Assembly: GCA_951800675.1 (NCBI GenBank)
Contig: CATOKC010000012.1
Span: 1 to 38,672, forward strand
Source of the DNA: an uncultured Oscillibacter sp.
GTDB lineage: Bacteria; Bacillota_A; Clostridia; Oscillospirales; Oscillospiraceae
Direction: 5' to 3'
Length of the DNA stretch: 38,672 nt
Under the pieces are notes generated by a model. That model saw nothing but the letters and a program-made list of their open reading frames with translations, searched no databases and was not told the origin of the DNA. Of this stretch, positions 15,366 to 22,684 are shown in pieces. A program made the translations under genes and the position numbers. Positions within the stretch are counted from its first letter, which is position 1. Each line of letters starts with the position of its first letter.

Positions 15366-17405
15366 ATGAACATTAAGATTGCCCTGGCAGGCAACCCCAA
15401 CTGCGGCAAAACCACCCTGTTTAACGCCCTCACCGGCTCCAGCCAGTATGTGGGCAACTGGCCCGGCGTCACCGTGGAGAAGAAGGAGGGCCGGCTGAAA
15501 GGCCGCAGAGACGTGGTCATTCAGGACCTGCCCGGTATCTACTCCCTGTCCCCCTATACCCTGGAAGAAGTGGTGGCTCGGAGCTATCTGGTGAACGAGA
15601 AGCCGGACGCCATCCTCAACATCGTGGACGGCACCAACCTGGAGCGCAACCTCTACCTCACCACCCAGCTTATCGAGTTGGGCCTGCCCGTGGTGGTGGC
15701 GGTGAATATGATCGACCTGGTGCGGAAAAACGGCGACACCATTGACCTTGTCAAGCTGGGGGAGGACCTGGGCTGTCAGGTGGTGGAGGTCTCCGCCCTG
15801 AAAAACCAGGGATTGGAGGAGTTGGTGGAAGCAGTGCTTTCCGCCGCCCGGGGGCCTGCGCCCAAGGGCTATCCCACCTTCCAGGTGGACGAGGCGGCGT
15901 TGGAGGAGGGGGAGGACCTGGAGAGTGCCATTGCCGCCGCCCGGTACGATTTTATCTGCGGCGCGGTGTCCAAATCGGTGAAGAAGCGGGCCGCCAAAGG
16001 CAGCCTGTCCGTCTCCGACAGGATCGACCGGATCGTCACCAACCGTATCCTGGCCCTGCCCATCTTCGCCGTGGTCATGTTCTGCATCTATGCCATTGCC
16101 ATGGGCGGCTGGGCCATCTCCATCGGCACCGTGGGCACCGACTGGGCCAACGACGTCCTCTTTGGCCAGTGGGTCCCTGGCCTGTTTGACACCATCCTGG
16201 ACGTTCTGGGGGTGGCCGAGGGCGGCTGGCTCTACGGCCTGATCCAAGACGGCATCGTGGCCGGCGTGGGGGCCGTGCTGGGCTTCGTGCCCCAGATGCT
16301 GGTGCTGTTTTTCCTGCTGGCTATTCTGGAGGACGTGGGCTACATGGCCCGTGTGGCGTTCATCATGGACCGGCTGTTCCGCCGCTTCGGTCTCTCCGGT
16401 AAGAGCTTCATCCCCATGCTGGTCGCCACCGGCTGCGGCGTTCCCGGCATCATGGCCTCCCGGACCATCGAACAGGACCGGGACCGAAAAATGACCATCA
16501 TGACCACCGGCTTTATCCCCTGCGGGGCCAAGATGCCCATTATCGGCCTGTTCGCCGGAGCGGTGTTCGGGGATTCCCCCTGGGTGGCCGCCTCCGCCTT
16601 CTTCATCGGCATTGCCGCGGTCATTATCTCCGGCATTATGCTGAAGAAGTTCAAGGCCTTTGCCGGGGAGCCCGCCCCCTTTGTCATGGAGCTGCCCGCC
16701 TACCACGCGCCCTCCATGGGGAACGTGCTCCGGGTTACCTGGGAGCGGGGCTGGTCCTTCATCAAGCGGGCCGGGACCATCATCCTCCTGAGCTCCATCG
16801 TCCTCTGGTTCCTCATGGGCTACGGCGTTGTGGACGGGGTGTTCCAGTCCGTGGAGGATAACAATTACTCCCTGCTGGCCGCCATTGGCGGCGGAGTCGC
16901 CGTCATCTTCGCCCCGCTGGGCTGGGTGGGCGATATGGCCTGGAAGGCCGCCACCGCCACCTTCACCGGCCTGATCGCCAAGGAGGAGGTGGTCAACTTC
17001 TTCGGCGTAGCCTACCACTACGCCGGGGAGGCGGACCTGATGGAGGATGCCAGCGGCATTTATGCCGCAGTGGGCGCGGACTTCGGCGCCATGGCCGCCT
17101 ACTCCTTCATGATCTTCAACCTGCTGTGCGCCCCCTGCTTCGCCGCCATGGGCGCGATCAGGCGGGAGATGAACAACGCCAAGTGGACGGCGGCGGCAAT
17201 TGGATACATGTGCGGTTTTGCCTATGTGGTAAGCCTCATTGTGTTCCAGCTGGGCGGGCTTGTCACCGGCGAGGCGGTGTTTGGACTTGGGACCGTCGTG
17301 GCCCTGGTCCTTCTGGCGGGAGTTTTGTACCTGCTGTTCCGCAGGGGATATCAGGGGGAGGAGCGGTCCCGCCGCCTGACCTCTGTGGCTGCCGCCGCAC
17401 AGTGA
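15366..17405 (+). CDS. feoB: Ferrous iron transporter FeoB
   Basis: 679 residues. The N-terminal G domain has all signature boxes: P-loop GNPNCGKTT (9-17), the switch region VGNWPGVTVEKKEG, DLPGIYSL (G3), VNMID (G4) and a G5 serine-alanine (EVSALKNQ). A helical GDI-like segment follows, then about 8-10 membrane helices with two Gate motifs; the conserved cysteines lie in VATGCGVPGIMASRTI, TGFIPCGAKMPI and LCAPCFAAMGAI. It imports Fe2+ under anaerobic conditions. The ATG at 15366 follows GAGGAGAGAATT; the frame upstream of it is noise. The gene is followed 13 bases later by its Cys-rich companion. Confidence 0.97.
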   Translation: MNIKIALAGNPNCGKTTLFNALTGSSQYVGNWPGVTVEKKEGRLKGRRDVVIQDLPGIYSLSPYTLEEVVARSYLVNEKPDAILNIVDGTNLERNLYLTTQLIELGLPVVVAVNMIDLVRKNGDTIDLVKLGEDLGCQVVEVSALKNQGLEELVEAVLSAARGPAPKGYPTFQVDEAALEEGEDLESAIAAARYDFICGAVSKSVKKRAAKGSLSVSDRIDRIVTNRILALPIFAVVMFCIYAIAMGGWAISIGTVGTDWANDVLFGQWVPGLFDTILDVLGVAEGGWLYGLIQDGIVAGVGAVLGFVPQMLVLFFLLAILEDVGYMARVAFIMDRLFRRFGLSGKSFIPMLVATGCGVPGIMASRTIEQDRDRKMTIMTTGFIPCGAKMPIIGLFAGAVFGDSPWVAASAFFIGIAAVIISGIMLKKFKAFAGEPAPFVMELPAYHAPSMGNVLRVTWERGWSFIKRAGTIILLSSIVLWFLMGYGVVDGVFQSVEDNNYSLLAAIGGGVAVIFAPLGWVGDMAWKAATATFTGLIAKEEVVNFFGVAYHYAGEADLMEDASGIYAAVGADFGAMAAYSFMIFNLLCAPCFAAMGAIRREMNNAKWTAAAIGYMCGFAYVVSLIVFQLGGLVTGEAVFGLGTVVALVLLAGVLYLLFRRGYQGEERSRRLTSVAAAAQ

Positions 17406-17418
17406 GGAGGGACGAGAT

Positions 17419-17598
17419 ATGACACCTGGAGAAATGCTTGTCCTGCTGGTACTTGCGGGAGTGGTGGCACTGGCCGTCCGATCCCTTTGGAAGTCCCACA
17501 GATCCTGCGGAGGCTGTAATGGAGACTGCGGTAACTGCCGCGGCTGTCATAGGGGCTGCTGTGGTGGCAGAGTTGCACAAGGAAAAACCATGATGTAA
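17419..17598 (+). CDS. FeoB-associated Cys-rich membrane protein
   Basis: 59 residues: one N-terminal membrane segment (MLVLLVLAGVVALAV) and a Cys-rich cytoplasmic tail, CGGCNGDCGNCRGCHRGCC, with eight cysteines. Its position right after feoB, with a GAGGAGG site, is typical of the FeoB-associated Cys-rich protein family (FeoC-like in position, but a different fold). It may bind Fe2+ or sense redox state at the transporter (inference from family and context). Its stop codon TAA is part of a 21-base direct repeat described below. Confidence 0.85.
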   Translation: MTPGEMLVLLVLAGVVALAVRSLWKSHRSCGGCNGDCGNCRGCHRGCCGGRVAQGKTMM

Positions 17599-17615
17599 AA
17601 GCGGCACACTTTTTT
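17595..17615 (+). repeat. Direct repeat, copy A
   Basis: GTAAAAGCGGCACACTTTTTT. A near-identical copy lies at 18207-18228, and similarity extends a little upstream (AAAAAC-ATG before both). The GTAA start recalls ends of some IS66-type elements, but no transposase remains, so the origin is unproved. Confidence 0.5.
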
Positions 17616-17656
17616 AACTTTGTCATCAGAGATCCTTTGTCAAAGATAAATTTCAA

Positions 17657-17698
17657 AATGCAGGCCACCTGTCTTAACAAGGACAGATGGCCTGCATT
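17657..17698 (+). terminator. Hairpin after the feo operon
   Basis: A 17-bp stem (17657-17673 with 17682-17698, one mismatch) with an 8-base loop lies 58 bases after the last feo gene. The plus-strand tail is not a clean T-run; the minus-strand side is T-rich (TTTTGAAATTTATC). It may terminate from both directions. Confidence 0.6.
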
Positions 17699-18350
17699 AT
17701 CTGAGTCAAGTCAAATAATTACTTATTCCATTATTCCAACTGCTTTTATGTGTCTGTGCGATTTCAATTCCCGTTTTCTGAAACAGCGAGTCACAAAACA
17801 GTCGGAATGGAGATGAGGGGGGAGACTGATTATGAGCTCTCCTTATGAGCTCTCCCGCTAGGTTGGCAGTGGAAATACTGCTGCGACCAGCAAGCGGATG
17901 TGTCTTTGCCATACAGGCGTAAATATCTCATCCAGCGGGCCCCGATATTTCAGCCCTCCCAGAGAAAACACCCTTGACTATCGCGTAGTTACCTGAAAGC
18001 TGTCCAGGATGCTGTGGGAGCGGCCAACGGAATAGTTCTCTTGCCGGATAACATAGTCTGGATGTTGTTTGCCAAGCCCACGGACAATATGGGATTACAA
18101 AATTGAGTTATGTATTGCCTGTATGGAATGTGATATGGCGAAATTAAGTATTAAAATTTAGCAGAAAAACGGCGAAGTAGGATAAAGAGTAAGAGAAAAA
18201 CATGCCGTAAAAAGCAGCACACTTTTTTCAATATTGCTCCAAAAAAATTCACTAATAAAGCTGCTTGCCTGGCCCTCTCCACTCATATTATTTAAATCCA
18301 ATCTGTTTGGCGTCCTTACAACAAAGTTTTCAGAGATTCATAAAAGACTC
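17699..18350. other. 650-base stretch without a supported gene
   Basis: No intact gene is visible. A minus-strand 68-codon frame (17706-17912) has no convincing ribosome site or family features. A second short minus-strand frame near 17985-18100 (ends HSILDSFQVTTR) looks faintly protein-like but is broken. AT content rises toward the right end. Together with the direct repeats at 17595 and 18207 this looks like debris of lost genes or a lost mobile element. Confidence 0.45.
18207..18228 (+). repeat. Direct repeat, copy B
   Basis: GTAAAAAGCAGCACACTTTTTT. It matches copy A (17595-17615) with one extra A and one base change. Both copies have the same orientation and are 612 bases apart. Confidence 0.5.
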
Positions 18351-18378
18351 TTTACATTTGAAAAAAATCTGTTATAAT
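18351..18378 (+). promoter_or_regulatory. Strong promoter upstream of tRNA-Ala remnants
   Basis: TTTACA (18351-18356) and a perfect TATAAT (18373-18378) are 16 bases apart, 32 bases before the first tRNA-like sequence. This is the layout expected for a tRNA gene promoter, though the first unit behind it is now broken. Confidence 0.7.
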
Positions 18379-18410
18379 TAAGAAGCTGTCCGGAAAATGT
18401 TTGGACATCT

Positions 18411-18440
18411 GGGCCTGTAGCTCAGCTGGGAGCGCGAGTG
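18411..18440 (+). pseudogene. tRNA-Ala remnant 1 (5' third only)
   Basis: GGGCCTGTAGCTCAGCTGGG matches the first 20 bases of the complete tRNA-Ala at 18834. The next bases lack the GA of the D-stem (GGGAGCGC instead of GGGAGAGCGC), and the sequence diverges after about 26 bases. No anticodon arm, T arm or acceptor 3' strand follows. Two short hairpins (18470-18498 and 18505-18523) lie downstream. Confidence 0.65.
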
Positions 18441-18663
18441 GTCCGTTAAGCGGGCCCCTAATCCGCCAGAATTTTCGCCAAGTCCCTTGTCGAAAATTTT
18501 GTGGGTGTGACCGATGGTCACACTCCAATTTCGCCAACTTCTTCTTTTTTCTTCACCCCCTTCGTTCGCATCTTCATTCATTATATTTTAAATAGTTCAA
18601 AATCCTACCTCAAAACTAAAAAACAAAGAAAATAAGCCGAAAATTGAATAACTGGAAAAATCT

Positions 18664-18712
18664 GGGCCTGTAGCGCAGTTGGGAGCGCATCACATTCGCA
18701 TCCATAGTGAGA
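18664..18712 (+). pseudogene. tRNA-Ala remnant 2 (5' half with anticodon-loop sequence)
   Basis: GGGCCTGTAGCGCAGTTGGG matches the complete tRNA with two changes, lacks the same GA as remnant 1, and continues into a TTCGCATCC stretch identical to the anticodon loop of the real gene. The anticodon stem is broken and no T arm or 3' end is present. Upstream bases (ATCTGGGCCTG) are shared with remnant 1. Confidence 0.65.
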
Positions 18713-18833
18713 CACATCCGACCCGATTTTCTGTTTCCCGTTTTCCTGTCCGATTTGTTGGACTTTCTCCTGAAAATCGAATATTTGAGAAATCCAAAAT
18801 TTGCAACTTTTTTCGCATGAAAAGTGCCGATTT

Positions 18834-18910
18834 GGGCCTGTAGCTCAGCTGGGAGAGCGCACGGTTCGCATCCGTGAGGTTCGAGGGTTCGATCCCCTTC
18901 AGGTCCACCA
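18834..18910 (+). tRNA. tRNA-Ala (anticodon CGC)
   Basis: The gene folds as a full cloverleaf with encoded CCA. The acceptor stem GGGCCTG/CAGGTCC includes the G3-U70 pair that marks tRNA-Ala. The D arm is GCTC...GAGC; the anticodon stem CACGG/CCGTG encloses TTCGCAT, giving anticodon CGC, which reads GCG. The T arm is GAGGG-TTCGATC-CCCTT. The variable loop appears to be six bases (AGGTTC), one longer than usual. A terminator follows directly. Confidence 0.93.
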
Positions 18911-18915
18911 ATAAG

Positions 18916-18953
18916 AAAATCACCTCAGTGAAAACTGGGGTGATTTTTCTTTT
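18916..18953 (+). terminator. Terminator of tRNA-Ala
   Basis: A 13-bp stem (18916-18928 with 18935-18947, one G-U pair) and a 6-base loop are followed by a T-rich tail (TCTTTT). It starts six bases after the encoded CCA. Confidence 0.85.
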
Positions 18954-18992
18954 GACCACAGAAATACCACAGACGGTTTTCAGGAAATTTTC

Positions 18993-19024
18993 GGGCGGCG
19001 GGCTGTTGCTTTGGCCCGCCGCCC
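18993..19024. terminator. GC-rich hairpin between convergent units
   Basis: A perfect 11-bp stem GGGCGGCGGGC/GCCCGCCGCCC (18993-19003 with 19014-19024) lies between the tRNA unit and the minus-strand gene ending at 19067. TATTCTTT follows on the plus side and AAAATTTCC on the minus side reads as weak T-rich RNA. It is a likely terminator for the minus-strand gene or for both sides. Confidence 0.55.
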
Positions 19025-19066
19025 TATTCTTTGGATATAGCGCCTCAGCCTTTGCTGTGTGTGAGA

Positions 19067-19885
19067 CTATCGAAACACGAAGCTGCCGGTTGTTTTTCCA
19101 TCTACAGTGAAGGAGAAAAAGGCGCCTTGACTGATCGCCGCAGCGTAACCGCCCTCATTCCAATCGAAGCCATCCTGCTCTTCCAATAGCTTCAGCGTCT
19201 CCCGCAGCTGGAGCATGGCGGCAAAGGTGTGCTTGCAGGGATAGCCGCAATAACAGCTGCAGGTGAGATTTTTGATTTCGTCGCCGCCATAATCAAACTC
19301 AATCTCATAAGGGGAAGTTCCTTCCACGATCCCCCGTCCATGGCCACGGTCAATGCAGAGGTAGACAACCCGGTTCTCTGTATAGTAGTCGTGCCCACGC
19401 TCCGCAATGGCGCTGGTGACCTTCATTCCGCTGAGGTCGTCCAGCCGAAAGCTGTGGTCATCACTGCCGGACACATAGACGTCATCCTCTTTGTCCGGAG
19501 CCTTGAACCAAGTGATGATTTTCTCATAGGGGATCGTCTGAGGGGCAAAGGATACCAAGTGGGAGCCGGCCATGTGGAGTTCTCCAGAGATGTGGGTATC
19601 CGCCACAGCGACCACCCGCTTATAATCGGAGAGCTTGATCTTAAAGCTGTAATTCACAGCGGTCACACGCCCCCGCAGGCCCTCCAGCTTGCCGTCCACA
19701 TAGACAATATCCCCCACCTGGAGGTCAAACTGGTCGTTGTAGTAGGACAGATCCATTCCTCGCTTGGGGAAATAAACCTGCACCAGGGACTTTTTCGGTG
19801 CGGAGACTGGAGCTTCATCCTTAGAGCAAGTGATATTGTCGGCATCTCCTTGAATCTCATTCCAAAAACCAATTTTCTGCTTCAT
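19067..19885 (-). CDS. SWIM zinc-finger domain protein of unknown function
   Basis: 272 residues. A CxCx5CxH SWIM-type motif is visible in LTCSCYCGYPCKHTFAAML (C209, C211, C217, H219), normally a zinc site for DNA or protein contact. The middle region contains a KOW/SH3-like strand pattern (VGDIVYVDGKLEGLRGRVTAV). No helicase or transposase domain is attached, so this is a stand-alone SWIM protein. The ATG at 19885 has AAGGAGG 8 bases upstream; a longer frame to 19918 overlaps that site. It is not clearly in an operon with its neighbours. Confidence 0.7.
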   Translation of the reverse strand: MKQKIGFWNEIQGDADNITCSKDEAPVSAPKKSLVQVYFPKRGMDLSYYNDQFDLQVGDIVYVDGKLEGLRGRVTAVNYSFKIKLSDYKRVVAVADTHISGELHMAGSHLVSFAPQTIPYEKIITWFKAPDKEDDVYVSGSDDHSFRLDDLSGMKVTSAIAERGHDYYTENRVVYLCIDRGHGRGIVEGTSPYEIEFDYGGDEIKNLTCSCYCGYPCKHTFAAMLQLRETLKLLEEQDGFDWNEGGYAAAISQGAFFSFTVDGKTTGSFVFR

Positions 19886-20014
19886 ACAGAATCCTCCTTT
19901 TGGCATGGTGTCTCGCATTGTGCTTCCAGCTTACAGCAGGAGGTGTCCAATAAAACTCCCTTTTAATTTTTTGTTCCAATAGGAGCAATCCAGCTCACAC
20001 TCTGCTACCCGAAG

Positions 20015-20365
20015 TTACTCTTCATCTGAGCAGTTCCAGTTCTGCCGCTCAAGGAGGGCTTTTACAGTTTCCTTCAGTTCATCACTGAAATCTTCCAGAG
20101 CTTCTATGCTGATCACATCATTGTTGATAAGCGCAATGATGTTGTAGATAAAATTTGTCCGGGTCATTTCTAGCTGGACGCCTGGATTTCTTTTGTCACT
20201 TCTTATCCGCTTATCCAGCTTCCAGAATTTTTCTGACGGATCACCATCGCCGCTCAGCAGTTCTATGTATTCATCGCATAGCCTGCCCATGTAGGCTTCC
20301 TGCCAGCTGCCAATTTTACCGCGGAAAAGGGCCCAATCCCGTTTTGTAAACCGTTGTTCCCGCAA
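20015..20365 (-). CDS. Small conserved protein of unknown function
   Basis: 116 residues, charged, soluble and mostly helical, with motifs such as FRGKIGSWQEAYMGRL, EYIELLSGDGDPSEKFW and EDFSDELKETV. I have an impression of similar small Firmicutes proteins without defined function, but cannot assign a role. There are no membrane segments or metal motifs. The start appears to be TTG at 20365, with AAGGA about 11 bases upstream; the first ATG-coded Met would cut 25 residues. It lies 58 bases after the HEPN remnant on the same strand. Confidence 0.65.
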   Translation of the reverse strand: MREQRFTKRDWALFRGKIGSWQEAYMGRLCDEYIELLSGDGDPSEKFWKLDKRIRSDKRNPGVQLEMTRTNFIYNIIALINNDVISIEALEDFSDELKETVKALLERQNWNCSDEE

Positions 20366-20423
20366 GGCCTCATTCCTTCAGTCAAAAAATGAGATATGCG
20401 GTCTGGTAAATTGCTTTCACATC

Positions 20424-20543
20424 TTACAGCAATTCCTTCAAGCTGTCCCTCAGATCCGGTCTCTCTCCACTGATAATCTCCCACACAAGTCGAAGGTTTA
20501 CTCCCTCATAATCGTGGACGACGCGATTTCGAAGGCCCTTCAT
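20424..20543 (-). pseudogene. Truncated HEPN (DUF86-type) toxin remnant
   Basis: 39 residues, starting MKGLRNRVVHDYEG and ending LRDSLKELL. This matches the last third of DUF86-type HEPN proteins, including the RNase motif R-x4-H (R5, H10). A full member has about 110-140 residues, so the first ~75 are missing. Its ATG overlaps the stop of the nucleotidyltransferase gene (ATGA at 20543-20540), as in an intact MNT-HEPN pair, so an internal deletion may have joined the MNT end to the HEPN end. It is unlikely to fold alone. Confidence 0.7.
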
Positions 20544-20833
20544 TTCTCATAAATCGTTACCCCAGTAGAAGCAATTTCACGGTCGATTTTTGAGTCCTTC
20601 TCAATATGCCGCACACCAAAAATGTCCACAGGCATTCCCACCGCTTGACGGACGGCCTCCATAAAGCCCACAAACTTCAGCCCCTGTAATTTGCTGTCCA
20701 CCAATAAGTCCAGGTCGCTCTTCTCCGTGGCAGTTCCTTTGGCTACAGAGCCGAACAGGACGGCGCGCGAGATGCCATAAGCGGCGAAAACAGGCGCAAG
20801 CATCATCTGTATATCCGTTAAGCTTTGAGGCAT
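20540..20833 (-). CDS. MNT-type minimal nucleotidyltransferase (antitoxin of a MNT-HEPN pair)
   Basis: 97 residues, normal length for the family. The motif GSVAKGTATEKSDLDLLV provides the GS pair (28-29) and two metal Asp (D40, D42); D70 in PVDIFGV is the third. In known MntA-HepT systems this enzyme adds AMP to the HEPN toxin and silences it. The partner here is only a fragment, so the antitoxin appears orphaned. The ATG at 20833 has GAAGGGGGTG upstream. Confidence 0.88.
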   Translation of the reverse strand: MPQSLTDIQMMLAPVFAAYGISRAVLFGSVAKGTATEKSDLDLLVDSKLQGLKFVGFMEAVRQAVGMPVDIFGVRHIEKDSKIDREIASTGVTIYEK

Positions 20834-20974
20834 ACCGGCACCCCCTTCCGCCTCTTAGATGGTGTCGTCAATAAATAAGGAGCCAAACAGCAATGCGGCG
20901 GAATTGGATAGCGGCAGTGAAAGAAGCGGCGTTTTTCTCCGGCCTGGGCCGGAAAGCGGCCGCGTGACAAAAGG

Positions 20975-21005
20975 AAAAGCCCTCCGAAGGATTCGGAGGG
21001 CTTTT
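20975..21005. terminator. Bidirectional terminator downstream of the permease gene
   Basis: A perfect 14-bp stem (20975-20988 with 20992-21005) has a 3-base loop. On the minus strand it is followed by a T-rich tract (TTTTCCTTTTG) and lies 7 bases after the permease stop. T-rich sequence on the plus strand also follows, although no plus-strand gene precedes it. Confidence 0.85.
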
Positions 21006-21011
21006 TCACGT

Positions 21012-22160
21012 TCAGGGGTCCCGCCATTTTCGCGGGGGGACCTTCCGGGCGCTCAGGCGGGCCTTGATAAAGCCCCGGAAGAGGGCGTACAGCACGGAGC
21101 ACAGGGGGATGAAAAACAGCATCCCCGCAATGCCCATTAGCTTGCCGCCCAGGGTGACGGCGGCCAGCACCCAGATGGAGGGAAGCCCCACGGAATTACC
21201 CACCACATGGGGGTAAATCAGGTTCCCCTCAATCTGCTGAATCACCAGGAAGAGGACCACAAAGCCCACCGCCTGCCAGGGGTTCGTCACGGCGATGAGC
21301 AATGCCCCCACCACGCAGCCGATGAAGGCCCCCACCACGGGAATCAGGGCCGTCAGGGCGATGAGAACCCCCACCAGCAGGGCGTAGGGCATACGGAACA
21401 CCGTCATGGCCGCCACGAAGAGGGCCCCTAAAATCACAGCCTCCACGCACTGGCCGGAGAGGAAGCTGGAGAAGGTGCGGCCCGAGAGGCGGAGGACCTC
21501 CAGGGTTTTGTCCGCCCAGGACTCGGGAAGGAGGGCGTAGAGCACCTGGCGGCCCTGGCGGGCCAGGCGCTCTTTTTGCAGGAGGATGTAAAACGAGAAG
21601 ATCAGGCCGATGACAAAGGTGCTGACCCCGCTGACCACACCCGCCATCAGCACCCCGCCGGAGGACACCAGTCCCCCGCCCCAGTCCCGGACCAGGGTGA
21701 CGGCCTTTTCCGTCAGGTTCTTCCAGTCGAATTCCAGGCCCGCCGCGAAGGTCTCCAGCTGGGGAAGCCAGGCCTCCAGCTCCGCCAGCTGTTCCTCCAT
21801 CCGCCGGATGGCGGCGGGGAGCTGGCTGGTGATGGAGCGCACCGCGTCGCCGACGCCGGGGCTGATGACACAGGCCGCCAGGGTCACCACGCCGGTCATG
21901 GCCGCCAGGGTCAGCATCAGGGCCAGGGGACGGCGGAGGGGCTTCCACCGTTTCCCTCTGGGGAGGTGGGCCTCGATGGCCCGCATGGGGACGTTTAGAA
22001 TAAAGGCGATGGCCCCGCCCACCAGGAAGGGGCCCGAGACGCCCAGCACCCACCGCAGGGCCCCCGCCAGGGCGGGGAGGTTTTGCAGGGCGCAGAAAAA
22101 GGCCACGCCGCCGCAGACCACCGCCAGCCGCTGCTTGATTTGACTTCGGTTCCAGTCCAT
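21012..22160 (-). CDS. AI-2E/PerM family membrane permease
   Basis: 382 residues with about 7-8 membrane segments in the usual layout: two N-terminal pairs (VVCGGVAFFCALQNLPALAG; LVGGAIAFILNVPMRAIE), a long extracellular helical region (about 100-165) and a conserved C-terminal block (GVLIALTALIPVVGAFIG, ALLIAVTNPWQAVGFV, IQQIEGNLIYPHVVG, AAVTLGGKLMGIAGMLF). Family members are linked to Na+/H+ exchange or small-molecule export; AI-2 export is not general, so the substrate is open. The start at 22160 is three bases after the stop of the gamma-carbonic anhydrase gene, so the two form an operon. Confidence 0.88.
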   Translation of the reverse strand: MDWNRSQIKQRLAVVCGGVAFFCALQNLPALAGALRWVLGVSGPFLVGGAIAFILNVPMRAIEAHLPRGKRWKPLRRPLALMLTLAAMTGVVTLAACVISPGVGDAVRSITSQLPAAIRRMEEQLAELEAWLPQLETFAAGLEFDWKNLTEKAVTLVRDWGGGLVSSGGVLMAGVVSGVSTFVIGLIFSFYILLQKERLARQGRQVLYALLPESWADKTLEVLRLSGRTFSSFLSGQCVEAVILGALFVAAMTVFRMPYALLVGVLIALTALIPVVGAFIGCVVGALLIAVTNPWQAVGFVVLFLVIQQIEGNLIYPHVVGNSVGLPSIWVLAAVTLGGKLMGIAGMLFFIPLCSVLYALFRGFIKARLSARKVPPRKWRDP

Positions 22161-22163
22161 GGC

Positions 22164-22646
22164 TCAGCCCCGGCGATAGGCTTCCGCCGCGTGGAGGTAG
22201 CCCTCGGCGGACTCCCGGTTGGAGGCGATTTCCGCCTCCGTCAGGGGGCGGGCGACCTTGGCGGGGCTTCCTAAAATCATGGACCCGGCGGGGGCGTCCA
22301 TCTTCCCCGTCACCAGGGCCCCCGCGCCCACGATGCAGTCGTCCCCGATGTTCGCCCCGTTGAGGACAATGGCCCCCATGCCGATGAGGACGTTGTTCCC
22401 CACGGCGCAGCCGTGGACAATGGCCCCGTGGCCGATGGTGCAGCCCGCGCCTACCCGGGTCTCCTCGTGGAGGACGGCGCAGTCCTGGATATTGGTGCCC
22501 TCGCCTACGGTGATGGCTCCCTCGTCTCCCCGGAGGACGGCGTTATACCAGATATTCACGCCCTTTCCAAGGGTCACGTCGCCGCTGACCTTCGCGCCGT
22601 CGCAGATCAGCACGTCGGGGGTGGTCTCTCGCAGTTTGCATTGCAT
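22164..22646 (-). CDS. Gamma-class carbonic anhydrase-like hexapeptide-repeat protein
   Basis: 160 residues. A left-handed beta helix of hexapeptide repeats starts near residue 14 (ICDGAKVSGDVTLGKGVNIW). The three zinc-binding His of the gamma-carbonic anhydrase/YrdA family are present: H60 (AVLHEE), H73 and H78 (IGHGAIVHGC), plus the RGDEG loop. It likely forms a trimer in the cytoplasm. Several members have no proven carbonic anhydrase activity, so function is by family only. The ATG at 22646 has AGGAAATC upstream. It precedes the permease gene. Confidence 0.88.
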   Translation of the reverse strand: MQCKLRETTPDVLICDGAKVSGDVTLGKGVNIWYNAVLRGDEGAITVGEGTNIQDCAVLHEETRVGAGCTIGHGAIVHGCAVGNNVLIGMGAIVLNGANIGDDCIVGAGALVTGKMDAPAGSMILGSPAKVARPLTEAEIASNRESAEGYLHAAEAYRRG

Positions 22647-22684
22647 GGTGATTTCCTCGTTTCCTTATGTGATTTTCCGGGCGG

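Noticed and set aside
17706..17912. 68-codon minus-strand frame beginning MAKTHPLAGR
   Set aside because: No ribosome site, no recognisable family and atypical codon use; left as part of a gene-poor stretch.
18690..18959. Minus-strand frame of 89 codons including LKGIEPSNLTDANRALSQLS
   Set aside because: This is the antisense translation of the tRNA-Ala gene, a well-known false protein in annotations.
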